Assembly (NCBI GenBank): GCA_964017045.1 | Contig: OZ024810.1 | Location: 17,913,204 to 17,977,203, forward strand | Length of the DNA stretch: 64,000 nucleotides | Direction: 5' to 3' | From: Omphiscola glabra | Taxonomy: Eukaryota; Mollusca; Gastropoda; Lymnaeidae | In this document: in pieces, positions 10,060 to 20,300 of the stretch | Layout of the letters: every line of letters begins with the position of its first letter | How positions within the stretch are numbered: the first letter of the stretch is position 1 | Notes under the pieces: model-generated | Seen by the model: only the letters and a program-made list of their open reading frames with translations | Told to the model about the DNA's origin: nothing | The model's database searches: none | Made by a program: the position numbers and the translations under genes

Positions 10060-10265
10060 AATTCCTCCCTAACCCGGTTTTGACCCTCTCTCTAACAGGG
10101 TTTTGACCCTCTCCCTAACAGGGTTTTGACCCTCTCCCTAACAGGGTTTTGACCCTCTCCCTAACAGGGTTTTGACCCTCTCCCTAACCAGGGTTTTGAC
10201 CCTATCGGAACCAGCGTTTTGATACTCTCCTTAGCCTAACGTGGCGCTGGGTTTTGACCCTGAAA
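10060..10265. repeat. 23-bp array in foldback element
   Basis: About six near-identical units of ACAGGGTTTTGACCCTCTCCCTA, then diverged units. About four units of the same repeat are at 59806-59900, so the array length differs between the two copies of the element. GGGTTTTGACCC is itself palindromic. Confidence 0.85.
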
Positions 10266-10779
10266 AGTAGGAAAATTTAAAAAAAACAAAGAAAAGTGGC
10301 CAAAATTAATTATAGAATAAAGAAGTAATGAAAACCCAACTTACATTTTCATGGAATACATTTTTACACACTTTATTTCAGGTTCCAACGAAAATAATAT
10401 CCAAAAATTAATGAAACACAGCGTGGTCAACCTCTAAGATTATCTTAAAAATGGCGGAGCTTATTAACATATTTAATAGGCCAACCAATGAAATTTTAAA
10501 AATTATAATTGATCAACCAAATAAAAATTTGCCACTGTCATATTAATGAAAATGTAACTCTATTTAAAAAAATATTTAAAAAATAAGGGGAGTGAATCCA
10601 CTCAAATGACGACATGGCCACACAACTACATTTCAGCCTCATATTCTAGTCCTAGCTGGGTTGCCATCGCCATCCGTCCCGATATATCGTCCAGATAATT
10701 GAAAAATAATGAAAAGATTGGTTAATGCTAAGTTATCGGGCCATTACGTCGTTTGCGTGTTTTATTATGTTGTTGATGA

Positions 10780-10950
10780 CTTTAGGGTTCAGGTTAGTTT
10801 AAGGGATAGATTTAGGTGGGATAATATGGGGTGCGGCTAATGTGAGACATCACCGTGATTTCCTTAGGGATACATTTAAATTTAGGGTTCAGGTTAGGTT
10901 TAGGGATAGATTTAGGGTTCAGGTTAGGTTTAGGGATACATTTAGGAAAA
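10780..10950. repeat. TTAGGGTTCAGGTTAGG-type inner repeats
   Basis: Three irregular units alternating TTAGGGTTCAGGTTAGGTTT and AGGGATAGATTT. They are the inverse of the block at 10033-10075, making the inner part of the element's inverted repeat. Copy 2 has the matching block at 62575-62650. Not telomeric. Confidence 0.7.
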
Positions 10951-11125
10951 TTTTTCAACATTTTATTCTTAATTTTACGGTTCACGGCAATAAAGTTTGC
11001 GGCCATGGTAAAAAACGCGGTGATATCTCTCAACATTTACCCCCCTAATACTAACCAAGGGTTCATAACATTAGCGTGAACATAATCATTTTGACAGTGA
11101 CAGTATTCATTACTTTACTGGTTGT

Positions 11126-11227
11126 TTTCATCAGTGTCAGTGTTAAATTCACTGGTAGAATATAAAAATCACTAAGGATAGTTTCATCAGTGTCAGATTT
11201 ACTGCTAAAATATCAAAATCACTAAGG
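11126..11227. repeat. tandem pair, ~54 bp
   Basis: GTTTCATCAGTGTCAG through AAAATCACTAAGG occurs twice side by side with moderate divergence. The rest of 11023-11410 shows no gene. Confidence 0.65.
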
Positions 11228-11409
11228 CTGCCATTACAATGCCGGCATGTGCAGGAATAACTAAGAATAAATCTGATTTGCTGGTACGAAGACTAGCCAG
11301 CCAATCTCGAGGCTTGAGTTATCGCGCCGATAGATCTGTCATTTTCGTGACTCCACCCTGGGCCGATCCGACCCAAGAGGGTTAAGATCAAGTATCAGGT
11401 CTCTAAGAT

Positions 11410-11510
11410 CTTAAACTTAAAGAGGCGCGGATATGTTAGAAGCCAGGAGATTGGAACAATCCATTAGGTTGAGTCCCAATGGTTCTGATAGTCCGCTTAA
11501 GCATACCTAG
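11410..11510 (+). mobile_element. small gag-like coiled-coil relic
   Basis: The motif ATGTTAGAAGCCAGGAGATT followed by GGAACAATCC and GTCCCAATGGTTCTGATAGT matches the minus-strand gag sequence near 18030-18120 and 19500-19560, here on the plus strand. Too short to classify beyond LTR-element gag. Confidence 0.45.
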
Positions 11511-11837
11511 TAAATGCAAAAACAGCAGTTTCATTTCATAGACTGTTGCAGAGAAAGGGAAGCTTATTTATGACAGGCTCGCTTCAGATTTACTTCTGGC
11601 AAGTTTTATGGTATAAAATACAAAACCACCTGACTAGATCAAGTTTGAATATAGCATAAAATATATGGACTGTGGCATTTAGTGTCCTCTTTGATTCTCT
11701 GAATTCCCTCACAATTCTAAAATAAAAATCTTTAACAAATTGTGCTATTAGCTTCTTGGAGTAATCTCATTTGTAATCCTTTCAGAGCCACTGCAGTCAC
11801 AGATGCCAGTGATTACACAAGAGAACCTCTCTTCCAG

Positions 11838-12085
11838 AGGATGCCACATCCGATGCAAACCTACCATCCGCAGACAATGACCTGCCAGTACTACAGGTCT
11901 ACAATGCCGCTGCATTTGGATCGGTTGATATTTTACTCAACGTTATCGCAGGGCTTGGAGCTTCGGTGAACTACATGGACGGGGAAGGAATCAATGCAGT
12001 GAGGATTGGCCATGCTGAATGGCGATGATGTTGCACTAAAGTGTATGCTGATGCCAATGCCGACATTGACAAGGGCGGGAATTAA
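11838..12085 (+). pseudogene. ankyrin-like exon, frameshifted
   Basis: After a polypyrimidine acceptor (CTCTCTTCCAG, 11837) the frame reads an ankyrin-type helix pair (VLQVYNAAAFGSVDILLNVI, then NYMDGEGINAVR). It then needs two frame changes to continue (AMLNGDDVALK, then YADANADIDKGGN) before a donor-like GTATTG at 12086. The three segments are in three frames, so this is either a decayed exon or contains base-call errors. It is similar to the exon at 12728 (VYNAAAFGS versus IYIAASSGN), suggesting repeat exons of one gene. Confidence 0.55.
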
Positions 12086-12282
12086 GGTATTGCGCGTGTT
12101 TTAAAAAAAAGAAATTTAAATGGAATTTTAAAAATATGAATAAAAAATAAATGAAACAATTGTGTAGGAATGCTCACCACAAGATGAAAGATTTGCTATC
12201 TCAAATGGAAAAACAAAAATAAAGTCAACCATCCTCCATAAAAATCTAGGTATAAAAAATCTAGGTCATAACCATGTCTGAA

Positions 12283-12330
12283 ACTATGATACCGAAGGAT
12301 TACCAGGTGTTTTAGAGTTACATGTAACAG
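12283..12330 (+). repeat. duplicated intron/exon junction
   Basis: ACTATGATACCGAAGGATTACCAGGTGTTTT here matches 12698-12727, the intron end before the exon at 12728, but the acceptor CAG has become TAG and the coding part is lost. A relic of an internal duplication of the ankyrin-like gene. Confidence 0.6.
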
Positions 12331-12727
12331 TATAACTTTCTGTGTGCTATTTTGATATTATGTAAAATCAGGGGAGAGAAGAAGAAGAGATAGGTATAAC
12401 AGACAGTATAGGCAGCCATTTTGGAAAATGTTGTTATATGTTTCTGTACTATAGTTGTAGTAAAAATAATTAATGAAAAAGTAGAAAACATGTATATATA
12501 TTTATGGATATTCTGCATTATCAGTGAAGTTATTTATCATGTGAATACGTTCTTAGTGTAATAATGTGACTTGATGATTTATTAATGTGGCAGTAACAGT
12601 TAACTCAGCTGTCATAGACTTAGTACTAACTTTGTTAATCATCACTACGGTATCACCAACAGCAGGGTGAGTGATTACAATAGACATGTCGTAAACTATG
12701 ATACCGAAGGATTGCCAGGTGTTTCAG

Positions 12728-12912
12728 ATTTACATAGCGGCTAGCTCCGGCAATGCAGACAAGTTCTGGGAGATCCAGTGCCTGACAGGCGTTTTCCTGG
12801 ACATGATGGACAACGAAGGAAGAAACGCTGTGTACATTGCACGAGAATACCAGGATCAGAGAGCAATAGAAACTTTGGAGATGCTGGATGTAAAGGAGAG
12901 CTTAAATGTAGA
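12728..12912 (+). CDS. ankyrin-like host gene, internal exon
   Basis: Acceptor GTGTTTCAG at 12727 and donor GA/GTAAGT at 12913. Open throughout: IYIAASSGNADKFWEI, then DMMDNEGRNAVYIAREYQD, the second resembling the turn of an ankyrin repeat (DNEGRNAVYIAREY for the usual DxxGxTxLHxAAxx). It joins in frame (phase 2, GA+A = Glu) to the exon at 13813. The gene is unidentified. The exon series suggests an ankyrin-repeat protein. Upstream exon 11838 appears broken, so the locus may be a pseudogene. Confidence 0.6.
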
Positions 12913-13039
12913 GTAAGTTTTCATTGCATGGAATTTATCGGAATGTGATAAGTAATGGTATGTGGCATGTAGTGGGATGCGCCATGTAATAGGATGTTGC
13001 ATGTAGTGGGATGTGGTACGAGATAGATATTAAAAAGAG

Positions 13040-13125
13040 AAGTAAATTGAAGTTATTTAAAGAATTATTGAAGATAATCATTATGAACCATATATATATA
13101 TATATCCGTGATAGCCATAACATTC
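13040..13125. repeat. dispersed repeat, copy also at 58718
   Basis: GAAGTTATTTAA-GAATTA-TGAAGATAA-CATTA through CATATATATCCGT is shared with 58718-58795. Short, non-coding, family unknown. Confidence 0.65.
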
Positions 13126-13514
13126 ATTATTATAAGCAGAAAACTGATTTACCCTGTAGGTACTCAGAAAATCAGTTTTCAAAAAGTGTCAAAGCCTTGC
13201 AGAGATATGTGCTCCTTGTTCAACATTTTGTTGCACTTCAAAATGTAAACATTGCATTTGCGGCATGCAGTCATTTCTTTGTTAAACAGGTTATGATATC
13301 TATCATTTTAAACAGAATTGGATGCCTAACACTATTATGTCTTCCAATTTTCAATCAAGAATTTTTGTAAAATACATTCTCCATCATTTGCGATTTTCAT
13401 GATAACCACTGTTTAAAGCATCCAATTTTTTACCAGTATGGCTATGGGCAAATCCCCCCAAACTATCTCAACAATTTTATTTTCAAGATTAACAAATTAG
13501 TATTTCAAGATTGT

Positions 13515-13735
13515 CTGTATTTAAATGCAACAGTTGATAATGTTAGATATCCTTTATTTAAATGCAGCAGTTGATAATGTTAGATTTCCTTTATTTAAAT
13601 GCAGCAGTGAGAATGTTAGATTTCCTTTATTTAAATGCAGCTGGTGATAAAGTTAGATTTCCTTTATTTAAATGCAGCAGTTGATAATGTTAGATTTCCT
13701 TTATTTAAATGCAGCAGTGAGAATGTTAGATTTCC
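13515..13735. repeat. ~36-bp minisatellite
   Basis: Six units of TTTATTTAAATGCAGCAG plus TTGATAATGTTAGATTTCC, with a shorter variant ending GTGAGAATGTTAGA. Lies in the intron between the exons at 12728 and 13813. Confidence 0.85.
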
Positions 13736-13812
13736 AGTAAGCTTGACACAACTAACTGGTGTTAATGTTCTGTGGGGTGCTGGTTAAAGTTTACTTTGTC
13801 TTTTTGATATAG

Positions 13813-13946
13813 AACTGACCTTCAGGGCTCCATCAGGTATGTGAGTAAGACCGGACGAGATGTAACAGCAAGAGATATAACGGCGATGAAGAAAAACATC
13901 ACCAAACTTATGGACATCAAAACGTTTGATGTCATTGCACAGAAAG
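13813..13946 (+). CDS. ankyrin-like host gene, internal exon
   Basis: Acceptor TTTTTGATATAG (13812), donor AAAG/GTAAGA (13947). Translation in the phase set by the previous exon gives TDLQGSIRYVSKTGRDVTA, then RDITAMKKNITKLMDIKTF, with no stop. It links in phase 1 to 14269. The last 37 bp with its donor are duplicated just downstream (GTTTGATGGCATGGCACAG at about 13959-13990), a second potential donor. Product unknown; the charged helical stretch could be the non-canonical end of an ankyrin array. Confidence 0.6.
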
Positions 13947-14049
13947 GTAAGAAACAGAGTGTTTGATGGCATGGCACAGAAAGGTAAGAAACCTGGGACA
14001 ATACAAATGTGTATTTGGCCACTGTAAGACTCAATTCCTTCTCATGAAA

Positions 14050-14245
14050 TGATACAGTATTTTTCTGTTTGAAATGTTTCAATATTTATCTGTATGAAAT
14101 GTTTCAATGTTTATCTGTATGAAATGTTTCAATGTTTATCTGTATGAAATGTTTCAATGTTTATCTGTATGAAATGTTTCAATGTTTATCTGTATGTAAT
14201 GTTACAATATTTATCTATATCAAATGTTACAATATTTATCTGTAT
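14050..14245. repeat. 25-bp minisatellite
   Basis: About eight units of TATGAAATGTTTCAATGTTTATCTG, the last ones diverging to GTTACAATATTTATC. Intronic. Confidence 0.85.
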
Positions 14246-14268
14246 GATCATACTTGGTCCACAGGCAG

Positions 14269-14390
14269 TAATCCATGTGGCCTTAAAAAATGTTGGGTGT
14301 GAAGAACTTGGCTTTTATCAGGAGATCAATAACTTGACCTGTCGTCATGTTCTCAGGGGAGCCGAATGGAAGATGGCAGGAGCTGTGCAG
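14269..14390 (+). CDS. ankyrin-like host gene, internal exon
   Basis: Acceptor CCACAGGCAG at 14268 (the AG four bases upstream would break the frame) and donor CAG/GTAAGC at 14391. It encodes VIHVALKNVGCEELGFYQ, then EINNLTCRHVLRGAEWKM. IHVALKNVGCEEL has the shape of an ankyrin helix (LHxAAxxGxxEIV). Phases agree across three exons, the main evidence that this is real coding sequence. No downstream exon was recognised before the transposon debris begins at 14.8 kb. Confidence 0.6.
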
Positions 14391-14820
14391 GTAAGCTGCA
14401 TGTGCACATCCAAAGCTGTTGATCAGCTAAAAATTTTAATTGTTTGAGAAGCTACATCATTAATAGGAAGCTGCAAGAACATTTGGTCTAACGAAGGTCA
14501 TGCTTGGATGTTTAACACTTTTCTTTTATTGGTGGTCAGAAAATCTTGAGTATCTCAAATCTCTCCCCATTACTAAGCAGCATCTCTTCAAAGTAATCAA
14601 CCTGTCCTAGATAATGATGAAACAAATCTGAGCCTAACTCCTCCATTTTATTAATTAACTTATAACAGCCTACTTTGACTTATATTTCTGCTTTTTGTCA
14701 AGTGCTGGAGGTATCCAATCCAAATTGTTTCCTTCAGCACAATCCCAAGAAACAGACTTTTCAAAATATTAAGCCATCTAAATATGAGTATATGAATATA
14801 TCATGTTGTTGTTCATTGCC
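14391..14820. other. intron-like, no feature seen
   Basis: AT-rich sequence without coding signal that I can support. Confidence 0.5.
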
Positions 14821-14821
14821 T

Positions 14822-15265
14822 AGATCCGTGTTTCTCAATCTTTTTTGGCTGGTGGCACACTAACAAAATCCAAAAATTTTCACAACACATACCTCTAAAG
14901 TTTTATGATACAAAGAAAAAAAAGTGATCAAATTTTATACAGTGGGACGGGTGAGCCTGCTTTCGTGAACAGATCATATTAAAACGGGGTTCAGTGGTCG
15001 CCAGACGAGTATACATTTCATCCTCAATTTTCAAAATTCTTCCTCTCTTTTCGGACTTAATTTCTGTCAATGCTAAAAATCCAAATTCGCAGAGGCATGA
15101 AGATGCAGATGGCAAAAGAATTTTGACTGCTTTCAAGCTAATTGCAGGGCACAGATTTTTGACAGAGAGCCAAAACTCATCCCATGTTTTCTCTGAAATC
15201 TTTAACAGTGAAATTGATCTTTGTCAACTCCTATGTTCTTCGGGATTGAGTCATTCATCAAGTTC
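14822..15265 (-). pseudogene. hAT (Charlie/ZBED-type) transposase C-terminal relic
   Basis: The minus strand from about 15210 to 14950 encodes the end of a hAT transposase of the ZBED5/SCAND3-like group: CEFGFLALTEIKSEKRGRIL, then IEDEMYTRLATTEPRFN and the terminal KQAHPSH. The left end, GTGTTTCTCAATCTTTTTTG then GCTGGTGGCACAC, is a Charlie-type terminus. The N-terminal parts are missing and the frame upstream is broken, so it is a 3' fragment. Confidence 0.7.
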
Positions 15266-15289
15266 CCACAACACGTAATAGGTCTTACT

Positions 15290-15667
15290 ATTCCTAATAT
15301 TAGTGAACAAACTCAAGTCTTTTCGTACTAACTATAACTTAAATAACCAATGATGATTACAGGCTGGAATTCAATAGAATCATGAATATATTATAATATA
15401 GTGCAGCTCGCTAATAGACCTACTAGAAACACATCTTTCTTCCACAACGTTCTACACAAATACTGCCGCACGACTAAAACGTACGTCACAAAACAGACTA
15501 GACAATACGTCACAATTAACATAAAAATACGTCATTCAGTCAAGCGCGGGAAGAGCATTCATTAATTAATAAAAACTCTCAAACACACACATCGCACAAT
15601 AAACCTGACATTCAAACGCAACAATAACTAACGAACTCCCATACTCAACATATCCCCCCTCTTTTAT
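15290..15667 (-). mobile_element. probable 3' LTR and polypurine tract of gypsy fragment 1
   Basis: On the minus strand a polypurine tract (AAAAGAGGGGGGAT, 15652-15665) is followed by TGTTGAGTATGGGAG, a plausible LTR start at 15650. The lower boundary is not certain; it lies near 15290 beside the hAT relic. A polypurine tract directly before a TG start is the usual LTR-element layout. Confidence 0.45.
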
Positions 15668-16668
15668 GTCAGATTGAACTTACGGAGTTAGTGAACCCAC
15701 ACACAAAAAATTCACATAATCATCATCAATGAGAAGCATTCAGATAAACGAAATGGTCTGTATCAAAACAATTATTAAGTGTTTCTGAAAATCAATAAAT
15801 CAAATCATTCCTACATATATTAAACACAATTCAAGAGTTAAAATTTGTACAACACTATACAAAGGAAAGCAGAGAAATGAATTTCATTTATAAATTTCAA
15901 CAATAAAAATTCATGTTCATAACAATGAAAAACTACGGTAAAATAATTCCCTTTATATCTTACATATCAAGGCAATTACATCAATAATGAATTTTTAACA
16001 ATAACCAAGATTATGTAATTCATATTATTAATGTGTAACCAAAAAAAATCATTGACAGTCACTGGAAAAAAAAAACCTAAGTACCTAACATTATTACAGG
16101 TGAAAGATGCATCACCACAAAAAGATTATACAAATTTTAAACATCAGAGCAATCATGGTCACAGTTCATTTAAAAAAATTCATTTTCCAACAATAAAATT
16201 AAAAAAACTTCCCCTCCCAACTCATGGACTTCAGTACATTAATATCTGTATTACTTAGTACATTAATATTTGTATTACTTCCTTCATCCACAAACTCAAA
16301 AACAAGTGCCCATTTAGAGCTGGCAGTGCTCTCTTTAACTGAATGAACTTTTGAGCAACTCTTGCTCACAATATCCAGTGAATCATTAACGTAACAATGT
16401 TTATCGGCAACAATTTCTCTCCCTCCCCCACCTCAGGGATTCCCCTCACCCCCTCAACTTCATACAAAAAAATCAGACAATTCAACTCCAGGACTTACTT
16501 TATCTGATGGCTCACCATGAGATACAACAAAATCATTACCTCAGACATTACATCAGGGCTCTCTTTGCTTTCAAAGCAACCCGTTTCCATAACAACCAAA
16601 TTCATTACAAACTGGGACAATCCCCTTCATACGTCCACTTAAGGTAATTTCCAATTACCTCTACCTTA
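15668..16668. other. no coding sequence seen
   Basis: AT-rich, then C-rich near 16425-16465. By position this could be the 3' untranslated part of gypsy fragment 1. Confidence 0.4.
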
Positions 16669-17091
16669 TTAAATATGCATCCTCTTTCTTCTTTTCATTG
16701 GGGTTCCTGTGACTGATGTACTTAAGTATATCGTTTCTTTTCTGTAATAGACATGCCCCCAGTCCTTTGGTCGAGCCGTCTGTTCGAACTGGTCATTATT
16801 GTCTGGTAGCACTAATATAGGATTATTAGTTAAGTGCTTTTGTATCGCTTCTAATGCCTGTTGGAATTCCTCCGTCCAACTAATATTGTTACGTCTACCT
16901 TTCTTAGTGAGGTCCGTAAACGGTGCTGTTAGTGTTGAAATGTTTGGAATGAATTTGTTGTAATATGAGATTAGACCAACTAATCCTCTTACTTGTTTCT
17001 TATTTCTAGGGGGATCAATTCTTAACACTTTGTTTAAGTTGCTATTATCGGGTTTCAATAAACCTGCACTTACTGTGCAGAACTCAAACAC
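16669..17091 (-). pseudogene. Ty3/gypsy reverse transcriptase connection and RNase H start
   Basis: Reads through the RT thumb/connection: NKKQVRGLVGLISYYNKFIP, then PFTDLTKKG, ISWTEEFQQALEAIQKHL and PILVLPD. The expected RNase H Asp block (QTDAS) has become QTARPKDWG and sequence decays after it. The palm with the YxDD box is absent. It directly follows integrase-type sequence in the reading direction, an order opposite to ordinary Ty3 but like Gmr1, or a deletion join. Confidence 0.8.
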
Positions 17092-17342
17092 TCAATTGAG
17101 TGTTTACCAACGTTGAAGTCATTATGTATTCTTTGCCGTGGTTGATGTGGCTATTCCCAACGTTGAAGTGAAGTTTGTGCTGAATTTGAGAAGGCTTCGC
17201 ACAACCTGAACATTTCTTGGTGATAAGTTCAATGCCTTTATCCATATTAGGCCACCACATTGTTTGTCTTGCAACAGATTTGACAATTCCAAGGTGTTCT
17301 TCATGAAGTACATTTAATGCATGGAGTTGTAGTTTCTTTGGA
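17092..17342 (-). pseudogene. Ty3/gypsy integrase zinc-binding domain
   Basis: The H2C2 domain is clear: NVLHEEHLGIVKSVARQTMW, then WPNMDKGIELITKKCSGC, with the two His and the C-x2-C pair. The segment upstream, WGNRVVIPKK, is the usual lead-in and is the seed of the 30-bp array. The catalytic core does not follow; after about 30 codons the frame joins the RT piece at 17091. Confidence 0.8.
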
Positions 17343-17961
17343 ATGACTACTCTATTCCCCCACACTATGGGAATGACTACTCTATTCCCCCACACTATGG
17401 GAATGACTACTCTATTCCCCCACACTATGGGAATGACTACTCTATTCCCCCACACTATGGGAATGACTACTCTATTCCCCCACACTATGGGAATGACTAC
17501 TCTATTCCCCCACACTATGGGAATGACTACTCTATTCCCCCACACTATGGGAATGACTACTCTATTCCCCCACACTATGGGAATGACTACTCTATTCCCC
17601 CACACTATGGGAATGACTACTCTATTCCCCCACACTATGGGAATGACTACTCTATTCCCCCACACTATGGGAATGACTACTCTATTCCCCCACACTATGG
17701 GAATGACTACTCTATTCCCCCACACTATGGGAATGACTACTCTATTCCCCCACACTATGGGAATGACTACTCTATTCCCCCACACTATGGGAATGACTAC
17801 TCTATTCCCCCACACTATGGGAATGACTACTCTATTCCCCCACACTATGGGAATGACTACTCTATTCCCCCACACTATGGGAATGACTACTCTATTCCCC
17901 CACACTATGGGAATGACTACTCTATTCCCCCCACACTATGGGAATGACTACTCTATTCCCC
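17341..17961. repeat. 30-bp minisatellite seeded by integrase coding sequence
   Basis: About 20 units of a 30-bp sequence (GGAATGACTACTCTATTCCC + CCACACTATG), nearly all identical; the last two each carry an extra C. On the minus strand each unit is exactly ten codons, VWGNRVVIPI. The array abuts the integrase sequence WGNRVVIPKK in the same frame, so it grew from that coding sequence. The identity of units implies recent expansion or homogenisation. Confidence 0.95.
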
Positions 17962-18009
17962 CCACTTTATGCATCCTTGTTGAATTGCTAATTCATGTTT
18001 CCTAAACAA

Positions 18010-18230
18010 TTTCAGCCTGCGTTCTTTCTGGTCGACTATCTGAGCCATTGGGACGCTTTAACAACTGGCTTGTTCCAATCTCTTGCCTTCTAACATCACC
18101 TCTCTAGCAGCTGCCTCTCTGCCGCATCTCTTTCAGGTGCTTTCTCTGCAGAAAGCCTCCAACCTCTCTCTATGTATTCTTTTTTCTCATCTCTAAGCTC
18201 TAGAGCCACTATTTCACTCATATTTGTAAC
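18010..18230 (-). pseudogene. gag-like coiled-coil fragment
   Basis: The minus strand reads MSEIVALELRDEKKEYIERG, then AAERQLLER-type heptads and an arm with LEQ and SQWLR-like remains, rich in Glu, Arg and Leu. Its sequence matches the gag of 19320-20300. Truncated. Confidence 0.5.
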
Positions 18231-19300
18231 AGTCATCCACGTGTGTCTTTAATTAGGTGTCACGGAAAGCCTGTATTTAGTAACTTTTCACTTAATGTTT
18301 TCTATATTAAAAATTGGTCATAAACTAATAACAGCAAGTGTAAACATAACATTTACACTATCTTGACTTTTTTGAACTATTTTTGTATTAAAAGTGTAAA
18401 TGTTATTATCCTCAGATGTTCACGTACATAGACCTTTAGTTCCCCTACATTTTGGTATTAGTCTATTAACGCTTCTGGGATTATTGTGGGAAAATTGTCC
18501 ATAGATCGATTATGCTTTTTCTACACGTGGTCTTTACAATTATTCGTAACATGTTATTTACATAGTATTGTATATTTTGGATTTATTAACAAAGTTGAAT
18601 CGGTTAAAATAACAGAAAAAAAAAACTATTGTCATGTACTTTCACGTACAGTTAATACCCTTAAAATGTCCTAGGTCTTTAAGAACTCTTTCCTTTCTGT
18701 ATAAGTACAGTTTTATTGGTCCTCTAATTAATAAAAAAAAATTTAATTTCATGATTTCAAATGATGCGCACCCTTGAAATGTAAATGGCTTTGTTTTGTC
18801 TTATGCTAACCCAACACTGCAACTAACCAATAGAAAAATATAAACAGCTTGCTTGGATATTTAAATAATTGACAATACATACACAGTTGTTTTATTTCGT
18901 TTGCTAACTTTATAGAAACAATTTTTTAAAAGTACCAATATAATTAATACCAATACAAAATTCAGCACAAACACAATTTTTCAAATTGATAATTTCAATG
19001 AAAATTACATGCTGGTCTGGCTGCACTTGAAATACAACCTCTGGACGATGCCGCAAGAACAAAACTTTACATGGGCATGACAAAAGATACTATGCAATTT
19101 GGTTAATTAGTTTTGTTAATTGTTTAAAAAAATTAATTTTTAAGCCACCACTGCAACTAACCTGTAAAAAAAAATGTTAACAGCTTGAAAAGACATTTAG
19201 GTTCATTTACACTGGTCCATTAAACCAATCACAATCAGGGCTGTTTCATACAAAATTAAGCATCCCTTTACAGATTGGCTCTTATTGCACTCACGCAATC
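18231..19300. other. no gene seen
   Basis: AT-rich. A TGTAAATGTTA-type inverse pair lies at 18337-18392. GCCACCACTGCAACTAACC-type phrases at 18812 and 19144 suggest a diverged duplication of about 330 bp. Confidence 0.4.
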
Positions 19301-19319
19301 AACCCAATGATTATCCTGT

Positions 19320-20300
19320 AAGAAAAAATTCTTGAATACTCCTTTAAAGTAAGCTCAGACAGGAGTGAGCTAAGTGACAGCGCCCAATCTCTTACTGGTC
19401 ATTAGCTGGTCCTAGCAAATAGCTCAAATCTGGTGAGCCATCCTTCTAATTGATCAACTCCATCTTTGAACGGTGGAAGCTTGGGCTGCTGGTTGACTAT
19501 CAGAACCAATGGGACTCAAACCACTGACTTATTCTAGTCTCTTGGCTTCTAACATCGCCTTTCACTCCGCTGCCCTCACTAACAATTTGTTAGTTCCAAT
19601 CTCTTGGCTTCTAACGTCGCCTCTCTTTCCGCCACCTCTCTTACCATGGCTTTTTCCAATCTCTTGCCTCTCTCTGCCGCCCTGTCTAACCACTTGGTGC
19701 TCCAATCTCTTGGCTTCTAATGTCACCTCTATCTGTCACAAATGACTGGATCGGGATTGAACAATGGCGCTCCATTGATTATTCATGTAATTTATAATGT
19801 GTTTTTTTCTGGAATTCCCGATATGTAGCACCACACTTATTTAATGATAAACTTGCTGGGGTGCGATTTCCGGGGGAATGTTTTGGAGAGTTTGGGAGAG
19901 GTTTAAGATTAATGGACATTACCGGTTGGAAAGAAACCTTACTAGACTATATTGAGTATATCAATACATTCTCTCGTTTATAATTGTTAATGAGGTAGTT
20001 CTTAGTCATTCATTAACGTCTGTGCTGTCTTGGTTATATTCCTCAATGTCTGGATACTGAACTTTCACAGAGAGGAACAGCCCCGCATTAATCAACACTT
20101 GGTACGCGACGGGCCATACCTCATACTACCATCTCATCTGTGACACTCTCTCGGCTGCCCCTCTTTCAGCTGCTTTCTCTGCAGCTTCTCTTCCTCTTGC
20201 ATTACTAACCTCTCTCTCTCTCTCTGTTTTCTTTTCTCTCATCTCCTCTAAGCTCTAGAGCTACTATTTCGCTTAGAATTATAACGGACATCCTCGTCAG
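19320..20300 (-). pseudogene. LTR-element gag, decayed and interrupted by a solo LTR
   Basis: From the minus strand: a coiled-coil N-terminal part (repeated LEAKRLE units, 20290-20146 and 19733-19510), then the characteristic gag block KLPPFKDGVDQLEGWLTRFE at about 19490-19430 and, after a frameshift, RDWALSLSSLLSELTLKEYS at about 19400-19335. This resembles SCAN-like gag of Ty3/gypsy elements. The 412-bp LTR at 19734-20145 sits in the coil. It may belong with the pieces at 15.3-18.2 kb. Confidence 0.6.
19734..20145. mobile_element. solo LTR in gag
   Basis: 412 bp starting TGTCACAAAT and ending CATCTGTGACA. Flanks CTATC and CTCTC differ by one base, consistent with a 5-bp target duplication. 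The related gag piece at 18.1 kb shows the site without the LTR. A relative lies at 27624-28003. Confidence 0.7.

Larger units (their letters stand above)
2022..11022. mobile_element. foldback element copy 1 (host of the nest)
   Basis: A non-coding inverted-repeat element of about 1.15 kb when its insertions are ignored. Its left end (ACCCTGGCCGCCATCTTGG) and right end (GCGGCCATGGTAAAAAACGC) are inverse copies. Inside are a 23-bp array (10080-10265), a segment shared with 61963-62262, and inverted TTAGGGTTCAGGTTAGG-type repeats. The homologous copy at 59605-62728 is not interrupted at the hairpin, and so shows the empty site for the hAT insertion. No protein is encoded, so the mobilising enzyme is unknown. 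Outer boundaries are approximate. Confidence 0.7.

Noticed and set aside
10780..10950. Telomere-like TTAGGG repeats
   Set aside because: Units are irregular, carry TTCAGG and AGATTT between, and belong to the inverted repeats of the foldback element seen again at 62575.
17341..17961. Long tandem arrays as a CRISPR locus
   Set aside because: Units are direct tandem copies with no unique spacers, and the genome is clearly animal. The same holds for the arrays at 22322, 24811, 34642, 35286, 46203 and 52931.
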